64,000 nucleotides of DNA from Fluviicoccus keumensis (GTDB lineage Bacteria; Pseudomonadota; Gammaproteobacteria; Pseudomonadales; Moraxellaceae). Below are positions 43,592 through 52,339 of this stretch, one piece after another. Every line of letters starts with the position of its first letter. Position 1 is the stretch's first letter. The notes below the pieces were generated by a model. That model saw nothing but the letters and a program-made list of their open reading frames with translations. It was not told the origin of the DNA and did no database searches. The stretch is from the NCBI RefSeq assembly GCF_004217445.1, contig NZ_SHKX01000012.1, positions 310,001 to 374,000 on the forward strand, written 5' to 3'. A program made the position numbers and the translations under genes.

Positions 43592-45127
43592 TTAATCGCG
43601 CAAGTGGGCGTACAGCTCGGCCAAGCTGCGTATCCAGGGGCGGTACACCTGCTGGAACAGCTGTTCGTGGATTGCGGCGCGGTCGGCGCGGGGGTAGAAG
43701 ATGCGGGTGACCCGGCTCATCGCTTTGACTGCAGCCGGAAAGTCCGGATAGACGCCGGTGCCGACGGCGGCGCAAATGGCGGCGCCAAGCCCGGAGGTTT
43801 CATGCGTGTGCGGTCGGTGAATGGCCATGCCGAACACATCGGCGGCGGTTTGCATGACGGCGTCGGATTGCGCCCCGCCCCCGGCGGCAAACATCATGGT
43901 GACCGGTTGATGCGTATAACGGGCGACATGCAATTGTCCGTCCCGAAGCGCATACAGCAGTCCTTCCACCAGCGCCCGGTACCAATCCGCCTTGCTATGC
44001 TGCGTGCCCAGTCCCAGCAAGGCGCCGCGCGACAGGCTTTCGCCGCTGGATTGAACGCTCAGTCCGGGTTGCCACATCAGGCCGTTGGCCCCTGCCGGTG
44101 TCTGCGCCAGCCATTCATCCAGAACCGACAACCAGTCATTGCCCCACTCCACCGCCGCCGCAATTTCCGGGCCGGCGATCTGGTCGCGGAAATATCGGAC
44201 CAGCGCGAATCCCTGCGGGATCTGGCTCTCCAGACAGTACTCTCCCGGCACGGCCGCCGGATAAGGCGGCATGGGGGGATTGATGGAGACAAATTTGCGG
44301 CTGACGGTGTTGAAGGTGGCCGTGGTTCCGAAACTGAGCGCGCCCTGCCAGGGCGAGATGCAGCCGGCGCCCAGTACTTCACAGGCCTTGTCGGCGCCGG
44401 CGGAAATCACCGGCAGATTAACCGGCAGACCGGTCTCACGGGCGGCAGCCTCACTGATGCGGCCCAGCAGTCCGCCAGGCGGCGTCAATTCGGGCAGCAT
44501 TCGACGCGGAACCCCCAGGGCCTGCCAGCGCCAGTCCCAAGCGGCATGCCATTGGTGCTTCTTGTAGTCAAACGGAATGTAGCCGACCTGGGAGGCCACC
44601 GAGTCCCGATACTGCCCGGTCAGGCGAAAGCTGAGATAACCGGACAGCAAGAGAAATTTATGGGTGCGCTGCCAGGTTTGCGGATCATGCATCGCCAGCC
44701 AGTTGGCCTGGGCGCGGCGGCGCAGTTTGTGGATGGTGGTCTGATGGCCGCTAAGCTGGTGCAGTTTTTCCCAATACACGGGTAAGGGCGGCATTTCGGC
44801 GGTCTGGCGCTCATCCAGCCACAGGAATGCCGGGCGCAAGGGTTTCCCCTGACTATCGACCACCACGACCGTACCGCGTTGGGTCGTGACGGTCGCGGCC
44901 TTCAAGGTGGCGGGATCAATACCTTGCTGCCAGAGGCTCTGGCAGGTCTGGACCACGCAATCCCAATAATAATCGGCATCCTGTTCGGCTTGCCCCTTTT
45001 CCGGCGAACGGTAAGGCGGCTCGAAGGTAATCTGGCTGCGCGCCAGCATTTCGCCGTCGGCATCGAAAACGAAGGCGCGAAGGCTCTGGGTGCCGCAGTC
45101 GATGCTGAGAAAACGTGCCGAACTCAT
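43592..45127 (-). CDS. FGGY-family carbohydrate kinase
   Basis: A 511-residue sugar or polyol kinase of the FGGY family. FLSIDCGTQSLRAFVFD is the N-terminal phosphate loop, VTTQRGTVVVVD and WLDERQ carry substrate-contacting residues, and AAGGGAQSDAVMQTAADVFG is the C-terminal FGGY signature. It differs enough from glycerol kinase that another substrate is likely. Given its neighbours (GlpD-like and AGPS-like genes upstream on the same strand), phosphorylation of glycerol or an alkylglycerol is a reasonable guess. ATG 45127 was chosen over TTG 45136. The strong terminator before it means it may have its own promoter. Confidence 0.87.
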   Translation of the reverse strand: MSSARFLSIDCGTQSLRAFVFDADGEMLARSQITFEPPYRSPEKGQAEQDADYYWDCVVQTCQSLWQQGIDPATLKAATVTTQRGTVVVVDSQGKPLRPAFLWLDERQTAEMPPLPVYWEKLHQLSGHQTTIHKLRRRAQANWLAMHDPQTWQRTHKFLLLSGYLSFRLTGQYRDSVASQVGYIPFDYKKHQWHAAWDWRWQALGVPRRMLPELTPPGGLLGRISEAAARETGLPVNLPVISAGADKACEVLGAGCISPWQGALSFGTTATFNTVSRKFVSINPPMPPYPAAVPGEYCLESQIPQGFALVRYFRDQIAGPEIAAAVEWGNDWLSVLDEWLAQTPAGANGLMWQPGLSVQSSGESLSRGALLGLGTQHSKADWYRALVEGLLYALRDGQLHVARYTHQPVTMMFAAGGGAQSDAVMQTAADVFGMAIHRPHTHETSGLGAAICAAVGTGVYPDFPAAVKAMSRVTRIFYPRADRAAIHEQLFQQVYRPWIRSLAELYAHLRD

Positions 45128-45176
45128 GGTTGCCAACCGAAAGTCTTGTTGCCGTCGGAGACGGCTTATGGTTATG

Positions 45177-45200
45177 AAAACCCCGCCGGAGCGGCGGGGT
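45177..45200 (-). terminator. Intrinsic terminator between glpD-like gene and FGGY kinase
   Basis: On the minus strand ACCCCGCC pairs with GGCGGGGT around a short loop and TTTTC follows. It sits 14 bases past the glpD-like stop and 50 bases before the kinase start, so it would weaken or block read-through. Confidence 0.85.
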
Positions 45201-45213
45201 CAAAGGGCGGGGA

Positions 45214-46815
45214 TCAGGCGGCCGCCGCCACTTTCCGGGCTTCAGGCAGACTGTAATAACGTGCCCAAATGTCCTGATAGCGTTGCAGCTCGGAAGCCCA
45301 GCGCTCTTCCGTCCAGTCCTCGTCCAGCGCCATCATGCGGATGGTGGGCAGCAAAGCCGCTCCGCCTTCCGGATAAAGCAGGCCGAGACGGGTACGGCGC
45401 AACATCAGGTCGTCCAGATGCTGTACTTGTTCATAGCGCAGCGCCCAACGCAATTCGGCCCACAAGGTCTTGCTGCCGGGAATGACAACCAGTTCCGAGG
45501 ACGGCATTTCCTGAACAAAGCGTTCGGACAGATAACCGAACTTGCCGGTAAAGCGCCGGTACAGATCATCATCGGCATTGGGCAAGGCGACGGCGGCCGA
45601 GGGCTGGGTAAAAATGCCGGCCTTGCGGTCACGGGTTTTCAGGGCGGGCAGCCATGTTTCGGCAGCGGTCAGCACATCCTGCGCAATCTGACGGAAGGTG
45701 GTCAATTTGCCGCCGGACACGCTGATCATGCCCTTTTCCGCCCAGACCGCATGATCACGGCGTTCCTTGGACGGATCAAGGCCCTTGCCGCTGCTGACGA
45801 TCGGACGAACACCGGCCCAGGTGGCGATGACATCTTTTTCGGTCAGTCGGGAATTCGGGAATTCATGGTTTGCCGCGCGCAACAGGTATTCGACCTCATC
45901 GGCGGTGATGGCCGCTTCATCGTCCAGATCTTCCTTGTGATCGAGATCGGTCGTGCCGATAACGGTTCGGCCTTCCCACTGGTAGATGAACATGGCGCGA
46001 CCGTCGTCCGGATGGAAAAGGATTACAGCATCGTTCAGTGGCAGACGGTCGGATGGAACAACCAGATGGCTGCCGCGCTGAGGACGCACAGAGACAGTTT
46101 CCGACGCAACATCCGAGCGCATGCGGTTGACCCAGGCACCGGTCGCATTGACCACCACCTTGGCGCGAAGCAGGGCCACTTCGCCGGTTTCTTCGTTGCG
46201 CACTTGCAGTCCGGCAACCTGATCGCCCGGGGTCAGCGTCTTTTCGACCTTCACGTAATTCAGCGTGACCGCGCCATCGCGACGGGCTTCATCCAACACG
46301 CGCAGCACCAAGCGGGTGTCATCGGTGACGGCATCGGTGTAGCGGGAAGCGCCTTGCAGCTTTTCCTTGCGGTAGCCCGGCACGCGGTCAAGAAACTTTT
46401 TGGCGTTGAAGAAGCCCCGGTCGTGAATACCGGCCAGGAAATCGTAAGCCATCAGCAGGATATAGAAGGCCCAGCGGTTGGACTTGATGCCGCCGCCGTC
46501 GTAGTGAGCAAAGAAATAGCTCATGCGGTCGACCAGTCCCGGCGCTTCATTCAGCAGCCGCTCGCGTTCCACCAGTGAGTGCCAGGTCAGGCGGATATCA
46601 CCCATGGCGATGTAGCGCAGTCCCCCGTGCACCATCTTGGAGGAACGGCTGGAGGTGCCAAAAGCGTAATCGCGTTGTTCCAGCAACAATACCTTGCTGC
46701 CGGTGCGGGCGGCCTCACGCGCCACGCCGGCGCCGGTAATGCCGCCGCCGACGACAATAATGTCCCAGTCAGTCTCGGGCAGTTTCTGCCAGAGCGTTGT
46801 TCGTTGATCAGTCAT
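45214..46815 (-). CDS. glpD: FAD-dependent glycerol-3-phosphate dehydrogenase
   Basis: A 533-residue flavoprotein that oxidises sn-glycerol 3-phosphate to dihydroxyacetone phosphate and passes electrons to quinone. FAD is bound by DIIVVGGGITGAGVAREAA, the GlpD signature SSKMVHGGLRYI follows, and GTTDLDHKEDL and SGGKLTTFRQIAQD are conserved later. Membrane association is expected. ATG 46815 was chosen (MTDQRTTLWQKLPETDWD). It lies 16 bases after the AGPS-like gene. Its product, dihydroxyacetone phosphate, is what an AGPS enzyme needs in acylated form, so the pairing is meaningful. It may be a second GlpD beside a main one elsewhere. Confidence 0.93.
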   Translation of the reverse strand: MTDQRTTLWQKLPETDWDIIVVGGGITGAGVAREAARTGSKVLLLEQRDYAFGTSSRSSKMVHGGLRYIAMGDIRLTWHSLVERERLLNEAPGLVDRMSYFFAHYDGGGIKSNRWAFYILLMAYDFLAGIHDRGFFNAKKFLDRVPGYRKEKLQGASRYTDAVTDDTRLVLRVLDEARRDGAVTLNYVKVEKTLTPGDQVAGLQVRNEETGEVALLRAKVVVNATGAWVNRMRSDVASETVSVRPQRGSHLVVPSDRLPLNDAVILFHPDDGRAMFIYQWEGRTVIGTTDLDHKEDLDDEAAITADEVEYLLRAANHEFPNSRLTEKDVIATWAGVRPIVSSGKGLDPSKERRDHAVWAEKGMISVSGGKLTTFRQIAQDVLTAAETWLPALKTRDRKAGIFTQPSAAVALPNADDDLYRRFTGKFGYLSERFVQEMPSSELVVIPGSKTLWAELRWALRYEQVQHLDDLMLRRTRLGLLYPEGGAALLPTIRMMALDEDWTEERWASELQRYQDIWARYYSLPEARKVAAAA

Positions 46816-46831
46816 GTCTCTGCCGCTATCT

Positions 46832-48427
46832 TCAGTCAATCAGCAATTTGCCGGGGTTGAGCCGCTTGTCGGCGTCAAAATGGTTGGCCAGGGCGCGCAA
46901 AACCGCCATGCCCTGTTCGCCCTTTTCAGCAGGCAGATAGGGCGCATGATCGCGGCCAACGCCGTGTTGATGACTGATGGTGCCGCCGTGACGGACGATT
47001 TCCTTGGACGCGGCAGCCTTCAGCTTGTTCCAGCGCGCCAGGGTATCCTCGTAGCTGCGTCCCACGCGGAAGGCATAGGTGGTATAGATGCTGGAGCCTT
47101 GCGCGTACAGGTGCGAAAGGTGGCTGAAGGCCAGCACGCTTTCTTTCTCGGCGCTCAAACCGTCACGCAAGGCCTGTTCGACATCGCGCGTATAGGACGT
47201 GACCTTGGGCCAGTCAATGGCGGTTTCGAGCGTGTCAACCGCATAGCCCAGCTTCCAGAGCGCTTCGCGCAGATAAGGGGCCTTGTAGCGGTTCTGCAGC
47301 CAGCGCGTTCCCAATGTTTTACCGGTAGGAACGGCATCGTACTGTTTGAGCAGGCGGCCAACTTCAAGCAAGGCGTAACGTACCTTGTCGTTGGAGCCGG
47401 TGAAACCGACCGTCAACATGCACTTGCCCTCGCCCGCCCCTCGCCAGCTCAGTACTTTTTCCAGGCTGGCGATGGCCAGCTTGTGTCCGGCCAGAATCAG
47501 CTGGGTGCGGGTTTCTTCAGAATTGCTGACGCGCAGCATCGACAACGGCAGCTTCTGCTGGGCGATTTCACGGACGGCGGCTTCAGCGCTGGCGAAATCA
47601 GGCAGGAAGTAGACACGGAACTCTTCACGCTCGGGCAGGCGGCTGATGCGGACCGTCGCTTCGGTAATCACGCCGAAACGGCCTTCCGAGCCGAGGATGA
47701 TTTCGCGGATATCCGGACCGGCGCTGGAGGCCGGCAGGGTCGGCATGACCAGACTGCCGTTGAGGGTTTCGACACGGCCGCCGGCAAACAGCTGCTCGAT
47801 GCGGCCATATTGCAGCGACTGCTGGCCGCTGGAACGGCTGGCGATCCAGCCGCCGAGGGTGGACAGTTCGAAAGATTGCGGGAAATGGCCCAGGGTATAG
47901 CCATGCGGTTTCAGCAAGGCTTCCAGTTGCGGACCGCTGGCGCCCGCGCCAATCGTGGCCAGTTGCGATCCGCGATCCAGATTGATCAGGTGGTTCAGCC
48001 GCGCCAGCGACAAGGTCAACACCGGCCGGGAGTCCGGCAGCGGGTTGATGTGGCCGACTACCGAAGTGCCCCCGCCATAGGGGATGACCGTCCAGTCGTG
48101 TTGCTTGGCCAGCGCCAGCAACTCGGCGACTTCCGCGCTGCTGGTGGGGAGCGCCACCCCGTCCGGGAACAGTTCAAACCGGCCCGACCGCATCGCCAGC
48201 CAATCGGGCAGGCTTTGCCCGCGCGCATGGCGCACCCGAACTTCGGCATCGGTGGAAATCAGGGGATGTTCAGGGAGGCGGCTGGGCGGGACCGTGGCCA
48301 GCACGTCCGACAGCAAGGCGTCTTTCAGCGGGGTGCCGGGCCCCAGCAATTCTTCGAGGAAAACACGGGCGTTAGGGTGGACGGCCATGGAAACACGGCT
48401 ATCACCCCAGCTGTTCCATTGGCGCAT
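46832..48427 (-). CDS. Alkyldihydroxyacetonephosphate synthase-like FAD oxidase (AGPS-like)
   Basis: A 531-residue FAD-binding oxidoreductase of the VAO/PCMH fold. The PP-loop is VIPYGGGTSVVGH (~118-130). MRQWNSWGD at the N-terminus and ISHQHGVGRDHAPYLPAEKG near residues 485-504 are hallmarks of alkylglycerone-phosphate synthase, which exchanges the acyl chain of acyl-DHAP for a fatty alcohol to form ether lipid. TGAGG lies 5 to 6 bases before the ATG. The gene starts the minus-strand set AGPS-like, glpD, then kinase. A related D-lactate or glycolate oxidase role cannot be excluded, but the sequence favours AGPS. Confidence 0.87.
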   Translation of the reverse strand: MRQWNSWGDSRVSMAVHPNARVFLEELLGPGTPLKDALLSDVLATVPPSRLPEHPLISTDAEVRVRHARGQSLPDWLAMRSGRFELFPDGVALPTSSAEVAELLALAKQHDWTVIPYGGGTSVVGHINPLPDSRPVLTLSLARLNHLINLDRGSQLATIGAGASGPQLEALLKPHGYTLGHFPQSFELSTLGGWIASRSSGQQSLQYGRIEQLFAGGRVETLNGSLVMPTLPASSAGPDIREIILGSEGRFGVITEATVRISRLPEREEFRVYFLPDFASAEAAVREIAQQKLPLSMLRVSNSEETRTQLILAGHKLAIASLEKVLSWRGAGEGKCMLTVGFTGSNDKVRYALLEVGRLLKQYDAVPTGKTLGTRWLQNRYKAPYLREALWKLGYAVDTLETAIDWPKVTSYTRDVEQALRDGLSAEKESVLAFSHLSHLYAQGSSIYTTYAFRVGRSYEDTLARWNKLKAAASKEIVRHGGTISHQHGVGRDHAPYLPAEKGEQGMAVLRALANHFDADKRLNPGKLLID

Positions 48428-48448
48428 ATCAGCCTCATGGTAAGGGAG

Positions 48449-49495
48449 TTAACTGGCTGGTCTGCTGGTGATCCTGCGTACGTTCAGGACGTTGGCCAGG
48501 TAACGTTCTCCCGGCGCGGTCAGTTGCCACCAGATGCGCTGGTCGCCCGGCTTGCTGACTTTCTGCAAGAGTCCGAGAGACAGGAACTGCATCTTGATGG
48601 TGTTGAAGCACAGCGCCGTCACCTGGATATCCACAACCGCGTGGGTCTTGGGATACTCACGCTGAACCTCCTGCAAGGCACCGCTTTGCAGGCGTTCATT
48701 GATCTTGGAAAGGATGATGTCTTCGGGCTGGGGCTGCAACAGGTGAGGACCGAAACTCACCAGCAATTCATTCCATGATAGGCGGCTCTTCGCGTATATA
48801 TCTTGACAATTGCCGCCAGCGTAGGCGCGGCACTTGTACTGGACTTCGAAGGGATCTTCGCCCTTGGCCAGGTTCTCGCTGCTGAGGGCATTGCCCTTCA
48901 GCCATTTCTCCCGCTCCTGTTCCAGCTCCAGCACACGCTTGCGCAGGCTTTCATTTTCCTTTTGCAGGTCTAGGGTCTTATCGGCGCCCTGCTTGCCTAC
49001 CCGCACCCATCCGGAGGTCGGGTGCTTGCGGATCAGTTCCGGGGTGAACTGTTGCAACAGCATTTCCAGATCACGGGCGTCGCGCCAGTACAGGATCGAT
49101 TCGCGCTCGCGTTGCAGCAGCTTGCGGAAATCACCGAACTTGAGGCGGCCTTCCGGGGTTTTTTCCTGGAATTCCGCCGGACGGCTGTCAGGGTTCTCGT
49201 GCATCAGGATCAGCATCGGCTTCTGCTTGGTCGCCGCGTAGACATATTCCATGTGCGTGTAACTGACGCCGGATGGCATCAGGGAGCCGTAGCGGCTGCC
49301 CAGCAGCAACAGGTAATAATCGCTTTCATCAATCTGGCGGCGAATGGCCACCATGGTGCCCAGACTCTGGTTGTGCTGCTCAAGCGCCGTCGGCAAGCAG
49401 TGCAATGCTGGCAATGTTTGCGTGATAACGGCTCGCTCTTCCCGCAAGTCAGAGAAGGTGGCACTGATGAAGACCTGGTAGCGCTTGTCTGTCAC
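48449..49495 (-). CDS. DUF4062 domain protein
   Basis: A 348-residue protein. The N-terminal ~150 residues form a DUF4062 domain, a TIR/Rossmann-like module (YQVFISATFSDLREERAVITQTL, IDESDYYLLLLGSRYGSL, GVSYTHMEYVYA). A coiled coil of about 30 residues follows (DKTLDLQKENESLRKRVLELEQEREKWLKG), and the C-terminal domain has C-containing KCRAYAGGNCQD and a winged-helix-like end. DUF4062 often caps STAND ATPases or effector proteins in signalling or defence, but here no NTPase is present. It is monocistronic. A sensor or effector role is inference. Confidence 0.85.
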   Translation of the reverse strand: MTDKRYQVFISATFSDLREERAVITQTLPALHCLPTALEQHNQSLGTMVAIRRQIDESDYYLLLLGSRYGSLMPSGVSYTHMEYVYAATKQKPMLILMHENPDSRPAEFQEKTPEGRLKFGDFRKLLQRERESILYWRDARDLEMLLQQFTPELIRKHPTSGWVRVGKQGADKTLDLQKENESLRKRVLELEQEREKWLKGNALSSENLAKGEDPFEVQYKCRAYAGGNCQDIYAKSRLSWNELLVSFGPHLLQPQPEDIILSKINERLQSGALQEVQREYPKTHAVVDIQVTALCFNTIKMQFLSLGLLQKVSKPGDQRIWWQLTAPGERYLANVLNVRRITSRPAS

Positions 49496-49709
49496 TGGCA
49501 GTCATTCCTGAATTATTTACACAGGCGATGGCGGAATTCGGCCAATCGACCCGAATGGGTATAGTAGTTTTCGCCAGACAATACCACTCGAGGCAGTCAT
49601 TGACCAGCCTGACCGGGTGCGGCCAGGCGATTTTGATGCTCCAAGCAGATTGAAAAACGATCCATAACGATTTGAAAACAGTGAAATTCTTCACATTTTC
49701 AGTAAAAAA

Positions 49710-50546
49710 TCAACTCAGCGTGACAAATTGTGCCGAAACAGGACGGCCAAAGAAACGTGATGCCGGTTGATTGAACAAGTCGGTGCTGTCCGTGGTCAGG
49801 AATGTCAGTGATCCCTGACGCGTCAGTCGCGAGTCCATGCCCGGATGCCGTTCCAGGTAATCCGCCAGGCTGTCGGCAACCAGTTGACCCTGGCTTAGCA
49901 GCGTGACGTGCGAAGGCAGATATTGCCGGATTTTTTCGGCCAGCAAGGGATAGTGGGTACAGCCCAGGATGACGGTGTCAATGTCGGCGCATTGCCGCAT
50001 CAGGGCATCCACGTGGCGCTTCACGAAATAGTCAGCGCCAGGGCTGTTGTACTCCCCGTTTTCCACGAGCGGCACCCACATCGGACAGGCCTCCTGGAAA
50101 ACCTGAATTTGCGGGTACAGCTTGGCGATTTCCAGCAAATAGGATTCGGATTTGACCGTGCCTGAAGTGGCCAGAACCCCGATGCGGTTGCTGAGGCTGA
50201 CCCGGCCGATGGCTTCGGCGCTGGGGCGGATGACGCCCAGCACCCGGCGATCGGGATCAATCGCTGGGAGATCGTATTGCTGGATGGTGCGCAACGCCTT
50301 GGCTGAGGCCGTATTGCAGGCCAGGACAACCAGCTGGCACCCCTGATCAAACAGGTATTGCACGCATTCCAGCGTGAAACGGTAGACGGTCTCAAAGGAA
50401 CGGGTGCCATAGGGCGCGCGGGCGTTATCGCCCAGATAAAGGTAGTCGTACTCCGGCAGGGTCTGCACCAGCTCCCGAAGAATCGTCAGGCCGCCAAATC
50501 CGGAATCAAATACCCCGATCGGGCCGGGCGCTGAGGAAAGTGTCAT
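49710..50546 (-). CDS. murI: Glutamate racemase
   Basis: A 278-residue cofactor-independent racemase that makes D-glutamate for peptidoglycan. The two catalytic cysteines lie in VLACNTASAKAL and ILGCTHYPLLAEKI, and the N-terminus has the binding motif IGVFDSGFGGLTI with the catalytic-site aspartate. LGDNARAPYGTRS is also typical. ATG 50546 was chosen (MTLSSAPGP); the frame is open to 50567. It is a single gene, separated from the tRNA by the tRNA terminator. Confidence 0.96.
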   Translation of the reverse strand: MTLSSAPGPIGVFDSGFGGLTILRELVQTLPEYDYLYLGDNARAPYGTRSFETVYRFTLECVQYLFDQGCQLVVLACNTASAKALRTIQQYDLPAIDPDRRVLGVIRPSAEAIGRVSLSNRIGVLATSGTVKSESYLLEIAKLYPQIQVFQEACPMWVPLVENGEYNSPGADYFVKRHVDALMRQCADIDTVILGCTHYPLLAEKIRQYLPSHVTLLSQGQLVADSLADYLERHPGMDSRLTRQGSLTFLTTDSTDLFNQPASRFFGRPVSAQFVTLS

Positions 50547-50617
50547 GGGGGGGTTCCAACGGGACAAGTCCGGTCATCATAGCCCAGGGCCGGTTTGGCT
50601 GGCAAAATCGCGGGCAT

Positions 50618-50649
50618 AAAAAAACCGGCCTGCAGGGACCGGTTTTTTT
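50618..50649 (-). terminator. Terminator of the tRNA-Gly gene
   Basis: On the minus strand AACCGG pairs with CCGGTT, with an inner CCTGCAGG hairpin, and seven T follow. It begins 6 bases past the tRNA 3' end. Its A-run on the other side makes it partly bidirectional. Confidence 0.85.
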
Positions 50650-50654
50650 GTATC

Positions 50655-50730
<76 letters not shown>

Positions 50731-50766
50731 AAATCTTTAAAATCTAAAGAAGATTTGTTGGGTGCT

Positions 50767-50808
50767 ATTCTAGTTATACGCACAGCACTGTCAAGCTGTG
50801 CGTATAAC
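50767..50808 (-). promoter_or_regulatory. tRNA-Gly promoter inside a perfect inverted repeat
   Basis: GTTATACGCACAGC at 50773-50786 and GCTGTGCGTATAAC at 50795-50808 are exact reverse complements with an 8-base loop. Read on the minus strand, the loop and following bases give TTGACA (50794-50789), and TAGAAT (50772-50767) lies 16 bases further on, a good sigma-70 promoter for the tRNA. The repeat also lies just past the cysS stop, so it may double as a cysS transcript end. Confidence 0.72.
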
Positions 50809-50836
50809 CGGTTGCCGGTATTTTCAGCATTCGGCT

Positions 50837-52219
50837 TTACTGACGGCGCCAGCTGGTGCCCTGACGGGTGTCTTCCAGCACGATATCCATTTCCAGCAGG
50901 TAGGCGCGGATCCGATCCGCTTCGGCGTAATTACCCTCCTTCTTGGCGATACGGCGGTCTTCAATCAGGGTTTCGATATCTTCGGGGAGAAGTCCGTGTT
51001 CCGATTTGCCTTGCAGGAACTTGTGCGGATCATCCTGCAGCAGGCCCAGAACAGCGGCCAGTTCGCGCAGCCGTCCGGCCAGACCCGCAGCGACCTGCGG
51101 CTGGCCGGCCTTTTCGGAGCGGTTGATTTCGCGGGCCAGATCGAACAGAACCGCCAAAGCTTCCGGGGTATTGAAGTCATCGTTCATGGCGATGCGGAAG
51201 CGCTCCGCGTATTCCTTGCCCCCTTCCGCTTCAGCCACCGGCAGATTCTTGATGGTGTGATAGAAGCGTTCCAGTGAACTGCGCGCCTGATTCAGGGCGT
51301 CATCCGAAAAATTCAGCGGACTGCGGTAGTGGCTGGAGACAATGAAGTAACGCAGCACTTCCGCCGGAAAATGCTGCAGCACATCGCGGATGGTGAAGAA
51401 GTTGCCCAGGGACTTCGACATCTTTTCGTCGTTGACCTGGACAAAGCCGACGTGCATCCAGGTGTTGACATATTTCACGCCGGTTGCGCCTTCCGATTGT
51501 GCAATTTCGTTTTCATGGTGGGGAAACTGCAGGTCGCCGCCGCCGCCGTGAATGTCGAAATGCTTGCCGAGGCAGCAGGTGGACATGGCCGAGCATTCGA
51601 TATGCCAGCCGGGACGGCCGTTGCCCCACGGAGAGGCCCAGAACGGTTCCCCGGCTTTGGCGGCCTTCCACAAAACGAAATCCAGCGGCGAGCGCTTGGC
51701 TTCCTCCACTTCAACGCGGGCGCCGGATTGCAGGTCGTCCAGGTTGCGGCGGGAAAGACGGCCGTAACTCGGAAATTTGGCGACCTCGAAATAAACGTCA
51801 CCGTTATCGGCGCTGTAAGCCAGTCCGTTGTCGACCAGCTGTTCCACCATGTCGATAATATCCGGCACATGCGCGGTTGCCCGCGGCTCCATGTCCGGCT
51901 TGGCGACGCCCAGTGCGGCGGCGTCTTCATCCATGGCGTCGATAAAACGCTGGGTCAAGGCCTCAATGGATTCGCCGTTTTCCTGGGCGCGCTTGATGAT
52001 CTTGTCGTCAATGTCGGTAATGTTTCTAACATAATCAACATGATATCCGGAGTTTCTCAAGTGCCGCGTGATGACATCGAAGGAAACCAGCACCCGGGCG
52101 TGGCCAATATGGCAGTAATCGTAAACCGTCATGCCGCAGACATACATGCGGACGTGTCCGGCGTGAATCGGCCGGAATTCTTCCTTTTGACGGGTTTCGG
52201 TGTTGAAAATCATTAACAT
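50837..52219 (-). CDS. cysS: Cysteinyl-tRNA synthetase
   Basis: A 460-residue class I aminoacyl-tRNA synthetase that charges tRNA-Cys. The ATP motif HIGHA is near residue 38, the zinc-site cysteine and histidine residues include MYVCGMTVYDYC, GWHIECSAMS and HGGGGDLQFPHHENE, and the second ATP motif is KMSKSLGN (~265-272). GGAAG lies 8 bases before ATG 52219. The C-terminal anticodon-binding region is complete. The gene is divergent from kdsD. Confidence 0.98.
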   Translation of the reverse strand: MLMIFNTETRQKEEFRPIHAGHVRMYVCGMTVYDYCHIGHARVLVSFDVITRHLRNSGYHVDYVRNITDIDDKIIKRAQENGESIEALTQRFIDAMDEDAAALGVAKPDMEPRATAHVPDIIDMVEQLVDNGLAYSADNGDVYFEVAKFPSYGRLSRRNLDDLQSGARVEVEEAKRSPLDFVLWKAAKAGEPFWASPWGNGRPGWHIECSAMSTCCLGKHFDIHGGGGDLQFPHHENEIAQSEGATGVKYVNTWMHVGFVQVNDEKMSKSLGNFFTIRDVLQHFPAEVLRYFIVSSHYRSPLNFSDDALNQARSSLERFYHTIKNLPVAEAEGGKEYAERFRIAMNDDFNTPEALAVLFDLAREINRSEKAGQPQVAAGLAGRLRELAAVLGLLQDDPHKFLQGKSEHGLLPEDIETLIEDRRIAKKEGNYAEADRIRAYLLEMDIVLEDTRQGTSWRRQ

Positions 52220-52339
52220 GCTGTTACTTCCGGAGGTTGCCTTGACCCAGTTGCGCGAATTATAGATGAGAGCCGTGCAGCGGTACTACCATCCACGATA
52301 AGGCTGGGTGATAATTGTCGGCTTGCAAGCAGGAAATAC

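Noticed and set aside
46814..48778. Open frame of over 650 codons on the plus strand
   Set aside because: It lies antisense to the AGPS-like gene and the end of the DUF4062 gene, both with clear motifs, and its sequence has no family features.
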